A stretch of DNA of 64,000 nucleotides from Xylona heveae TC161 (taxonomy: Eukaryota > Ascomycota > Xylonomycetes > Xylonales > Xylonaceae): NCBI RefSeq assembly GCF_001619985.1, contig NW_017264199.1, positions 1,302,001 through 1,366,000 of the forward strand, in the 5' to 3' direction. The position numbers were made by a program, and so were the translations under genes. The notes beneath the pieces were generated by a model. It was not told where the DNA came from and did no database searches. It worked only from the letters and a program-made list of their open reading frames with translations. Position 1 is the stretch's first letter, and each line of letters opens with the position of its first letter. Shown here in pieces: positions 12,539 through 22,235 of the stretch.

Positions 12539-12798
12539 ACACCGTGCAGGACATCCAAAACTACTTCTTCTTTTCTCAGCATCACAACATCTTCAACACA
12601 GTTCCTCACCTTCTTTTTCCAGCATTCTCATCACGCCTTTCTTGCCCCTTTTTTTAAAAACCAGCATTTGGATCTCCTTGAGATTAGCAATCTTTCCGCG
12701 TTTCATACAGCGATCCCCATCCCTTTCATCCCTTCCCATCCTTTAAAAGTACACGTTTTTTACTGACCTAAATTGCTCTAACATAGGAAAAAACCAAA

Positions 12799-14712
12799 AT
12801 GTCTGATCGTCGAGTCACGCGGTCTATGACTGCGGGCTCCAACAACAACGAGCCCAACGGGAACTCCACCAGCAATGCCAGCAATGCCAGCGGGAACAAT
12901 GGTAGTTCTGTGTCCAATGCCAACGGACGCATAGCTACCAACGGCCGTCCGAGAGGTCGTCCTAATGCGGCGGCTGCAGCGGCAACGGCAGCGGCAACAA
13001 CGGCGGCGGCGGCCACTGCTCCTACGCAGTTGAGCGCCAGACACGCCGCGCCAAACGTCATCACGCGCAGCACTTCTGCAGCAACAAATCCGAATGCGCC
13101 TACTGCACCAGTGAGATACACGCCAGTGACGGCGGTGCGGAATATTCCTGGATATCCTACCAGAAATGTCCCCCTTCCGGCTGGCCTCTCTGATAATGAT
13201 ATCTTTAACAATTGGAAGAATCACCTTTATGGTGACGTGCTCTTGGATCTGCATACCAGGCATAGCGCGGATCAGATTGCGAATTTGATTGGACATGGTA
13301 CCTCACTTCATGCCATTTACAGTCGCATCTCCCGAGCTCGACAGTCAGCAAGGTCGTATGGCACGGTTACTGTAGCGCGGCGACAGGCGACCAACCTGTA
13401 CAATGCCGATATCTATGGATTTCCGGATGGCCACACCATTCTGCCTCCTGGGCTGAGCATCGACCAAATCCTGGACGGGTATTTCAACCATGTTCGGGGG
13501 CCTTTGCTTTTGCAGATTTTGCAGCACCGCTCTGAAGCGGAGATTGCACACAGAGTGGGACGGGGAATGACCCCTACCACTATCCAAATGAGAGCACGGG
13601 ACGCGCAAGCAGAACCTCCTGTTCCAGAAGCACTTCTGTATCAATTTGCGCCGCCACAGATTAATCCTTCTTCAACGGGTCCGTCCGCGTATGGGGCTAT
13701 TTTAGCCAATGCTGCGGCGCAACCCACCTCCAGCACTCCCATTGGTCCGCTCAGCTCCGCCTCGAATGCGTCACGTAACGTGGGAGGAGCGACTTGGAAT
13801 TCGTATCCCGCCCGAAACGTGCCGCTCCCTGCGGGGCTCTCGGCGGAAGACATTGTCGTTCAGTATCCGAACCATCTCCATGGCGAAGTACTGATGGCGG
13901 TGTTTCAAGCTATAGGATTGGAGGAAATTGTCCGTCTCAGTCCCCTTGGGGTGAAGTATCATACTCTACGTGTGAGACTCACTCGTGCGGGGTACGTGAG
14001 TTCACACCCAAATTCAACACGAAATGCCCGAGGGCAATTTGCACGTGGAGAAAGCGAGGTGGCGGAAGATCAGCGCACTAACGAGACAATGCAGGAAGAA
14101 GCGCAGGAAGAAGCGCCGGCAGACATTTCGGGAGAGATGCCAGAGGGCATGGACGTGGATGACTTCCACCTCATGACTGCTCTCACGCAGTTCAACAACC
14201 CACAGACGCAGACGTATCCCCCTCTTCCGGAATTGCCTCCGGTCGAGGCTGCCGAGGTTGATGTTTTAGCCGAGCTGGAATCTCGCTGGTTCGGAGAACC
14301 CATGGACTTGGACGACAGCGAGCAGCTTCAGGAGACCCTATTTGAGGATGAAAGCCAAGAGCCGGAATATTCAGAGTGGTTAGACATGGATCAGCTCGAA
14401 GAGTAAGCTTCCAATGCCACCAATCCCTGGTGCAACAAAGGCTTTCTCCATCCCAGAGTTGGCTAATCAGTATCAGGCATGGCTTGGGGTCAATGGTCAA
14501 GGAGGCCAAGGGAAAAGGTAAGTCGCTCAGCGGTAAGTGAAGGTTTCTTTTGTATTCCTTTTTTGCTCTCCTCTTGTATTTCTTTCTTTGCAGAATTTCC
14601 ATGCATACTGACTGAACAGGATGCCTTTGTTTCCTCGCGACGCGACGAGATGGACGATTTGCGAAGACTGTTGGTGGGGTGGTTATGCGAGCCAGAGACA
14701 GCGTTGGTTTAA
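12799..14712 (+). CDS. Unrecognised regulator-like protein with three HTH-like repeats and a basic AT-hook-like motif
   Basis: I do not recognise this family. The first exon alone reads 535 codons to a TAA at 14404-14406, but that stop sits inside a donor, GA|GTAAGC. Joining 12799-14402, 14471-14517 and 14594-14712 is phase-consistent and gives 589 residues with a coding-like tail (EFPCILTEQD...MDDLRRLLVGWL). Domains: a low-complexity Asn/Ser head, a basic GRPRGRP AT-hook-like motif near 49-55, and an Ala/Thr tract. Three diverged 62-residue repeats lie at about 119-180, 208-269 and 336-397, sharing LPxGLS, a hydrophobic I, NH(L/V)xG, an EIA-like helix and a basic end. A strongly acidic region follows from about 415 to 530. 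Repeat plus DNA-contact motif plus acidic tail suggests a nuclear DNA-binding regulator; that is inference. The second exon could instead begin at 14477, six bases later and in the same frame. Confidence 0.7.
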
Positions 14713-14972
14713 GGATCATGTGTGACGAGATAAGTGAAGCTAGACCCTTTCATATTTTCTTCGTTGTTATTTTTGCAGACCTGGCTAACATCGCAGCTCC
14801 ATTTATTGATCAAGTATTAGGCGGTGTCCAGGTAGAATTAACTGTAGTCTTAGCAATAAAGTTGATCACTGAAAATATTAAACTCTTCAAGACCACATTG
14901 GAAAAATATTTGTCACTTTGAAATCGTGAACGAGAAAAATTGTTCTCATTTAATATACCTGAAATAATATGA

Positions 14973-17328
14973 TCAAAATATTGCGCTTTCCTTGTAGCCG
15001 CGCCGCGAATTTATGTTGCCTTGCGACACTCTGACACGCGTTGCTTTGGCTGGCCTTTCTGTAAGTCTCTTCCACACTTCGGCAATGCTGGCCCGTGTAG
15101 CAGGAAGCATGCTGTACTGTAAACTGTAGAGATTTCGGCGATGTATTGGTGGGACGAAACGCCCAGTGACAAGACAGAAACTGACATGTGGTGCCAAGTA
15201 ATGTTTGCGTAAGCGATGACCGAGCTGGAAATATTGTTGGAACATTGCGCGTAGAGAAAGTGGGACAGACTGGAATCGGGAGGTAAATAAAAATTCCATT
15301 TCAAAAGTAATTTTAAGAAACACTTACCTTCAGCCTAATGTACGAAGTTCGTGGCATATTAGACTCCTGGCGCAAAGAAGTTGACGCAGTTTGGGTATCA
15401 TAAAGCTCAAAACGAATGCCTCCTGCAGATTCCGGTTAGCAAATTTGGAGTGTTCTTCATGCATAGTTCATTATTGAGGATAGGTTACCAGGTAGCCGTT
15501 TAGAATCTTTGACTCGAAGCATAAGTGCAAAAAGGGGGAAATGGTTCAAGCAGGCCAAAAGGGTATCTAATGCAGCCTTGAGAGAGATGATTATCATTCG
15601 AGCCGACGCAAAAGTTAGATAAAAGACGGCGACAGTTGGAAGCAGAAAGAACAAGAGTGTGAACAGAATTGTCCCCAGTAGAAGCTGATCAAGATCATAA
15701 TCGCAAGAATCTATTCGGTTACGGAGCACATTACGCTTCTTTCCCCGAAAGAGATGAAACAATGAGATAATGATCGTCAGCTGCCAGTTATAGATACGTG
15801 CTGAAGCGATATAAAAGGAGTAGATGTGCAACGTGAGCAGAGAAAGGAGATCCGAAAAGAGAGCTATAGGGACGCTGGCGCCAGCGAAGCTGGAGAATCC
15901 GATAAAATAAATCACCTGAGGCAGGAGTGGTCGCAGGTTCGCCACACAGCCTTTCTTCCGGTCAGCAATTTGTTTGAATTTAGACTCCGCCAAGACATGC
16001 ACCTACCTGCCCAGTAATCTATAACCCAGAGGAACAAATCGCCAAGGAATGCAGCTAATTCAGTATTGAGCTTTAAGCCCGCTGGCCAAAACATCAACCA
16101 TGATATCATTCTTTGAAGCCCCTCAATGGTCCAGGATGAGAGAATACTATCAATCTGATATGCAACCCATTCCGCATTCTCAATAATGTACGATCCGAGA
16201 GCGATGCCGATAATTACATCGTTTGCGACAAGCCAAAGGCTGTTGTAGAATCGTATATAATCGGGATGGCTATCCGTAATACTTTCCCAATCGTCTTTTC
16301 GACTCCGTAATGTGAGATACTGTATAGGCCAGTAGCAAAACTGCTGCAACCGAATGTCGACTTGCTGAGCGGTAGCAGATATGTCCTTCAGAGCAGCAAA
16401 TTCCGGCCTTAAACGCCATTCCAAGACCCTGAGGATCAATTCTGCCATGGCGCGATGGAAAACGAGAAAGACTATGAACACTTTGATGAGGATTGGTAGC
16501 AACCAAATGGTGATCGAGTTTGTTAGCCCAAGAATAGCATTATCCCACATGGTCGTTGCCGACTCAACCACCCTCTCACTGACACTCAGATGTCGCCGCG
16601 GTCTGACACCTACCAGCCCAATGTTTTTTCGAAGCAATGCACCCATCTCGAACGAACAGTTGATCTGGGTGAGTATTGCCGGGAGGGCCAGCTCCTTCTC
16701 AGATGGGGGATGTCGAACGACTGTATGCAAACCGATCTTTTCAACGAGCCGGGATTTCCGCTGTCTTTCCTTTTCAGCTTCTAGATCGACGCTGTCCAAA
16801 GCAGTAGAGCCGTTCACCGCATGACCGGGTTTGTCGTCAAGCGCCAAAGACATGGGATTGAGAGACATGAATTGCATGCGAGTCGGATGAGGCTTCTCGA
16901 ACAATATGATTTGCACGCTAATGGCGGAGTCCTGGGGACAATGAATCCGAGGGGGCTGCGATGAAGCATTTGTGAAGGCAAATATATGCGACGAGTTGAA
17001 TAGAGTCGTCGGTGGTGGGTTGGAAGGGTTCAGCGTTCCCAACACCTGCATCGATACCTTACCACAAAGCTGGTATATTCGTCCAACTGGGTGTGGGCTT
17101 CCGCGAAAAAGCGTACCAATTCGAAGCGCATTTTCGACGCTCCGTGCCTAAGCCACAAAGTTTATTTAAAAATTCACCCTTTAACCAATATCGAAATAGC
17201 GCTTCCACACTCACTTCAACATCTTCCAGGACCGTAACGACTACAATGTCCAGATCGGAATTCCTCCAGCCAACAATGACACCTGTAGAGGCAGTTCGAA
17301 TGATATCCAATGGCCAGAAAACTCTCAT
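14973..17328 (-). CDS. GPI1: GPI-GlcNAc transferase subunit Gpi1 (PIG-Q)
   Basis: Subunit of the ER complex that transfers N-acetylglucosamine from UDP-GlcNAc to phosphatidylinositol, the first step of GPI-anchor synthesis. Five exons on the minus strand, in transcript order: 17328-17215, 17147-16007, 15950-15489, 15422-15328 and 15269-14973, all phase-consistent, giving 702 residues. The protein opens MRVFWPLDI, then VIVGWRNS, and its C-terminal half is the Gpi1 domain with several membrane helices. Recognisable stretches are RLQQFCYWPIQYLTLRSRK, LFSDLLSLLTLHIYSFY, SVPLSLRAMFQQYFQLG and FVPPIHRRNLYSLQYSMLP. An in-frame ATG seven codons upstream (17349) is an alternative start. The gene starts only 61 bases after the stop of the upstream minus-strand locus and converges with the 12799 gene. 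Confidence 0.93.
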
Positions 17329-17389
17329 CAATTTGTGACCTCCGAGCATAATAACGCCGCCCTCTCAGGCTAATATGAGCCACGGCGCC

Positions 17390-18130
17390 TCAGCTGTTCA
17401 CGCGCTGAAATGCCTCTTCCACCAACTCGAGGATGCTTTGGGAGATGATCAGCGTACTGGTCGCATCGAACAAAGAATTAAGGGAGAGTACCAAGATTGT
17501 TTCGTGAGCCGCGAGTCGCTCAGCAGGAAGGATGAGCAGGAAGAAGAAGACCGAGAGGATTGCAAAACCTTTGGTTGCACGAGTCTAGCTCTCAAAATAA
17601 ATGATCAGTATCACCGATTGCGTAAAGAACACAGCCCATATTTATGCTAATCACTTACAACAACTCCGTGATCCCAAGCAAAGATGGCAAGCTCATACAA
17701 CCGAGTAACCAGATCCCACCGCGCAGTAATATATCCCGCTATAAAGATCCCAAGCGTGAGGATTGAAAAAGCGTGCATGGATTAGCTAGAAGAATCTGAG
17801 CATACCGAAGGACCTCCCGTAAGGAAACCCGTTGGACGGCTCGATCAATTGACAATTGAAGATTCAAAGAAGATGAGGGAATTCAAGTGCTGGAAACGTA
17901 AAAGTTGAAAGGAACAGCACCATTAGCGGAGTGCACAAGGGTAGAATGACCAAAAGGAAAGAATTGCGGAAGCCAAACTCGCGAGCGTTCGATGGTGCAG
18001 ATAGAGCTGTAGGTGAAGGGCGTGCTATAGGTAGCGTCTCAATTAACCACCGTGAAGGGTTGCTATAGTGGACGTGGGGAAAAACGGGTTCCGCCGTTAG
18101 CGCATTAACGATCTGCGGGCCAAGGGACAT
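17390..18130 (-). CDS. Small predicted membrane protein, exon structure unresolved or gene decaying
   Basis: Not a family I recognise. The best-supported piece is 17778-17655 joined to 17568-17390 (100 residues): a helix GIFIAGYITARWDLV, a second very hydrophobic segment SVFFFLLILP, then an amphipathic tail ending AFQRVNS. This join needs a GTGATT donor; the stronger GTAAGT four bases upstream breaks the frame. Upstream, 18130-17864 reads 88 codons with a membrane segment (FRNSFLLVILPLCTPLMVL). A third frame between them reads DRAVQRVSLREVLRYAQILL. The three pieces look like one longer membrane protein in successive frames, yet no splice pair joins them all. Either unusual introns or frameshifts in a decaying gene would explain this. 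Confidence 0.45.
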
Positions 18131-18828
18131 GCGCAATGACAGAGAACCCCTCGCCCCAATCGATCTCAATTGTCTATAGATATTGAAATATTACTTTCGA
18201 CATTCATCGCCGGATACTTGAACCTCCAAATGACTGAGTTAGAGTGGTAATTTTTTTTTATTATATCTTGTTGGTGGCGCTGGAGTCAGATATATTCTAA
18301 GAGGAGATATTTAAGCTTCAAGCCGGATAATGCACCTGAAGCTTGGCGGCCGTCACTACTTTGATATAATAACCTCTATACATTGAACCTTTCTTTCATG
18401 TGAAGTCACCTGCCCACATTCCTTTGCTGATAAGCAGGATTAATCAGAAAATATGTCAAAAGTAAAAGCCTTTTTACTTGGACGCCATCTCTTAATTTTG
18501 TTTCGCCTGACCAAGCTTTCGTCCCAGGAAAAGAAGCCAGTAGCGCCCTTAATAATAATCAGACGAGACAATTTGCTCTTTTCCCCCTGTGCGAAGCATG
18601 AGAAACAGGGAAACTTTTATTCCTACTCCCAGCGCAAATCGTGTCCCTGGATATGACCGAGCTGCTACCGGATTTCCTTTCATAGACGGAGCGACTATTG
18701 AGAATTGAACAGTATCTAGGGGCTTTGGGTCGGCTTCAAGGCTGGTATCAAATGTAAGATTGATTTTGGAGAGAAGATGGGAAGCTGAAGGTCATCAGAA
18801 GCTGTAGAAGCGCAAGCTGTGGAAGAGA
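18131..18828. other. Intergenic region between the membrane-protein locus and MDM35
   Basis: About 700 bases holding the 3' side of MDM35 and the promoter of the next minus-strand gene. It is AT-rich around 18230-18330. Short open frames such as 18453-18656 show no family resemblance. I see no other feature. Confidence 0.6.
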
Positions 18829-19235
18829 TTATGATCGTCGAAGATGATGGGTGTCATTTTCTTTCATATCTTGCCTGGCTTCCTCGAGCATATTTTCGAT
18901 GCCCTTATCCTTCAACGCTCGCTGCGAGGCCTTAGCGGTGCCTTTTCTCACATGAGGCTTCTTCAAGGCTTACCGATAGACACGATCGATACTCTTTGAA
19001 TAGTGGTTCGCATTCGTCGGTTGAAGCATTGCCTCGTAGAAATTCTGGTATGATTAGCAGAGCGAAGAAGGGACCATTATGTGAAGAAGCCCCTACTCTC
19101 GCTGTACCACTTAAGAAAACACGAGTCATACCGCCTATGCCAAATAGAAGTATTAGCAGCAGCGTTGATCGAGAATCAGTTTTTCAGCACGTACTCCTTA
19201 ACCTCATTGCATTCGGGAGCGAGCGAGGCCGACAT
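18829..19235 (-). CDS. MDM35: Mitochondrial intermembrane-space chaperone Mdm35 (TRIAP1 family)
   Basis: Twin CX9C protein that escorts Ups1/Ups2-type lipid-transfer proteins, which carry phosphatidic acid and phosphatidylserine across the mitochondrial intermembrane space. The 83-residue protein is split over four tiny exons, in transcript order 19235-19195, 19134-19097, 19044-18974 and 18930-18829, all phase-consistent. It starts MSASLAPECNEVK. The cysteine pairs are C9/C19 and C39/C49, each with nine residues between, and the conserved KWYSEKFLRG motif lies between the pairs. KGIENMLEEAR near the C terminus is also typical. The third intron is only 43 nt. The gene is divergent from RRP6, with 335 bases between the two starts. 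No single long open frame marks it, so simple gene finders may miss it. Confidence 0.9.
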
Positions 19236-19570
19236 GATGACCGAAGAATTGCGAGCAGAGCGGCTTTTCAGTAGCTAGGGATTGCAGCTCTATTGACGCA
19301 GGGACTGGCTGCCATAACGTCGATTGCGTAAAGTTGGGCGAGAACGGAGATTGCCGAAGGAAGTTAGTTTTAGCGAAACTGACAATGGAAATAATTCGTG
19401 AAGCATTTTGGACGATTCCATATCGATACGGCAATTACAAAACGCGGCTTACACCCTACACAATGTTGAATTACTGCGATAGACTTGCATTTTGAGGTTT
19501 TATATTTTCTTTTGCATAGACTATCCGCGCGGACCTTGCAGAGTGCGTGGCTCAATTACGATACGCCTCC
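19236..19570. promoter_or_regulatory. Shared divergent promoter region, MDM35 / RRP6
   Basis: The 335 bases between the MDM35 start (minus) and the RRP6 start (plus) must contain both promoters. I see no clear TATA element. Short open frames here are shadows of leader sequence. Confidence 0.5.
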
Positions 19571-22235
19571 ATGGATCCCGCCCAAAACTTTAGATCCCTT
19601 CAAGAGCAGGTCTCTTCCGCTCTTGTCGCAACGACGAGGACAACAGGGCAAATTGCTGCAGAGGATCTCCCGTTTCAACGGTCGTTGGATGCGAATATTG
19701 CTTCCTCATTGGATGAACAAAAGTCTCGTTTCCTTAAACTTGCCGAAAAGCTTGTTAATTTCGCCGCTTCGGGTTCAGAAATTGATGCTCCACAACTTGA
19801 AGACGCAGATGCCTTGGAGAACAACTGGCGAGGTGTGGTGGACGTGATAGACAGCCTCCTGGAGAGGGCCGACACCTGTTTGGACGAATATACGGGAGTA
19901 ATCAAGAGACTCAGTCCGAGCGAACAGGAGCGGGTGAGTACAGACAACAAAATCGAGTTTGGAGCCTATGAATTGACTCCCAAGAGAAGCCACCGACGCC
20001 AAAGCCAAAGAAGGCACGAACAGGAAACGTATTTAGGACGCAGAACATCCCAAAGCCGCAGTTGCTGTTTGAAAACGTTCCGACCAATGCCGAGAGTACT
20101 GCGTTTAAGCCTCTCTTAAATGCGAAACCGCATGCCATAGTTCCTTTGGAGCAGAGCCTGACGACTTTTGTCAATGAATATGGCCTTGAACAGTACGCTT
20201 ATTTCGCTCTCGCGCCATAATGACTCCGCTTACAATTGCTAGATACAAGCATCCATACGAAGCCGAAATCAAAGAATGCCAATACCCTCCTAGTGTGTAC
20301 GATCAAGTAGAGCCGATTCCGTATCGTTCATTCGAAGACACTGCGGCGACCTTTGTCGATACACCTGAGGCTGTGGCTGCTATGCTTGCTGAGCTAAAGA
20401 ACGCAAAGGAAATCGCTATAGATTTGGAACATCATGATTCGCGATCATACGTAGGCATTGTCTCTCTTATGCAAATTAGCACGCGGGACAAAGACTGGGT
20501 GGTTGATACGTTGAAACCTTGGCGGAGAGACTTGCAAGTACTGAACGAGGTTTTTGCGGATCCGAGAATTGTCAAGGTAGGCGCAATTGACATCGAGAGT
20601 TGGGAACAATGCTGACGATTCAGGTTTTCCATGGTTCTTTCATGGACATGATCTGGCTCCAGCGAGACCTGGGGTTGTACGTCGTTGGACTCTTTGACAC
20701 ATATCATGCCGCCCGGGCTCTTGGATTTCCCAAACAGAGCCTTGCTTACTTGCTGTCAAAATACGTGGGTTTCGATGCCGACAAACAATATCAAATGGCG
20801 GATTGGCGCATCCGGTATGTCTTTCAGGTGGGCGGAAATATTTTTGAAATTTGTTGTCTAACCGCTATCTAGGCCGCTCCCGGAAGAAATGTTCAATTAC
20901 GCTCGGTCTGACACGCATTTCCTCCTTTACATCTACGACTGTTTAAGGAATGAGCTCATTGAGAAAACTCGTCGAAAAGAATTGGAGCAGCATTGCATTC
21001 AAGATGTGCTTCAACGGTCCAAGGACTACGCCCTACAGCGGTATGAACGGCCCATTTACGATGAAATCAACGGACGAGGGCCCGGTGGATGGTACGACAT
21101 GCTGGTTCGATCTCCGGCAATGTTCTCGAAGGAGCAATTTGCAGTCTTCAAGGCCGTACATCAATGGAGAGACCAAGTTGCTCGTCAAAATGATGACAGC
21201 ACCAACTATATTATGCCGAAACACGTTCTGCTGAATATCGCCAAGGCAATGCCGATGGAGGTCCCTGCGCTTCTCAATGTTGCGCAGCCCATTTCGCAAC
21301 CTGTCCGCCTTCGGATCAGTGAGTTGCTTGGCGTCATCAAGCAAGCTAAAGCAGCCGGCGCCAACGGACCTGACATGATGCAAGTCCTGCAGCCACAGCA
21401 ACCAGCATCACAGGGCGGAGAAGCGCCAGAAGATGGCAAGTCCGTTAACACGTTTGGGGGAGAAACTGCATTATCGGAAAGGAAGCTTCCCGCGACGCCA
21501 TTCCCAATCAAGAGCGACAGCTCGACTTTCTGGGGCGAAACCTTTGGCAGTAGCGTGTGGCAGGTTAACGTGACACCCGGAAATGTCATCGAGGACTTAA
21601 GGCTCGCATTGCCTTTGCCTGAACTCACGGCTGAGATATTCGCTAATCCCTCAGATTTTGCTGCTTCGCGTCCTAACAAGGAAGGAGTAGACCCTGGCGC
21701 TCGAGCTGAGCACGAGTACATCAAAGATCGGAAACCACAAGCCTCTGAAGACAGTAATATATTTGTTGTCAAGCAGCTTGGAGGTGGTCGGAAGAGAAAA
21801 TTCGAAGATGAGGAGACACATGTCCCAACTTCTGGACCGACCTCCGACACAAGCGAGGCGGATGTTGGCACGCAAGAAAAGGAAGAAGAGAATGCAGAAG
21901 AGGAGGAGGAGGAGATAAGGCTCCCTACGGAAGAAGACGAAATCAAGCGCAGAGCCCAAGAAAAAGCGGCACGCAAGGCGGAGAAGAAAGCCAAGAAGAA
22001 AGAGGAAAAGGAACTTGCCAAGCAGCAGGCTCAAGCAGCGCAAGATGCGGAAATGGAGGCCGAGCCATTCGATTACAGCAAGGCGGAATCAGTTCTCCAT
22101 GCTAATCCTCAAGGCAAGGGTGCAATTGATAAAAGCAAGCGGTTCAATCCTTACGCCAAGGCGGCTAATGCACCCAAGGGGATGCGCAAGGTTCAGAAAG
22201 AGAAGTCTGGCAAAAGCTTTACCTTTCGGAAATGA
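19571..22235 (+). CDS. RRP6: Nuclear exosome 3'-5' exoribonuclease Rrp6
   Basis: DEDD-Y exonuclease of the nuclear exosome, trimming rRNA, snoRNA and aberrant transcripts. Exons 19571-19933, 19987-20192, 20243-20576, 20624-20814 and 20873-22235 give 818 residues. Order of domains: N-terminal PMC2NT region (about 1-120), linker with [13 protein letters not shown], exonuclease domain, HRDC domain (around [16 protein letters not shown]) and a long acidic then Lys-rich tail. Catalytic residues are all visible: D250 and E252 in DLEHHD, D309 in [10 protein letters not shown], and Y374/D378 in YARSD. The C-terminal tail, with runs of Glu followed by KKAKKKEEK, is likely the exosome/RNA-binding 'lasso' and nuclear localisation region. 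Works in the same surveillance pathway as the NAB3 gene at 48949. Confidence 0.95.

Larger units (their letters stand above)
4723..12798. other. 8-kb gene-poor region upstream of the 12799 gene
   Basis: No open frame here resembles a known family, shows a credible exon chain or exceeds about 190 residues. The left end is the MSH2 3' untranslated region. From about 12230 to 12520 the plus strand becomes very A-rich and G-poor, then changes at a TATATAA element to a pyrimidine-rich leader in front of the ATG at 12799. One strong hairpin lies at 9553-9581. Long upstream regions are typical of developmental regulators in filamentous fungi, and untranslated exons or non-coding transcripts are possible, but nothing in the sequence proves them. 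Confidence 0.6.

Noticed and set aside
12768-13296. Two minus-strand Ala/Val- or Arg/Ser-rich frames opposite the repeat-containing gene
   Set aside because: Shadows of the Ala/Thr and Asn/Ser tracts of the sense gene.
15912-17051. GPI1 starting at the in-frame ATG at 17051
   Set aside because: The conserved N terminus (MRVFWP, GWRNS, ALRIGTLFRGSPHP) lies upstream and joins in phase through a normal 67-nt intron, so the longer model is preferred.
21206-22021. 271-codon minus-strand frame inside RRP6
   Set aside because: Ser-rich shadow of the Glu/Lys-rich RRP6 tail; the sense frame is a confident gene.
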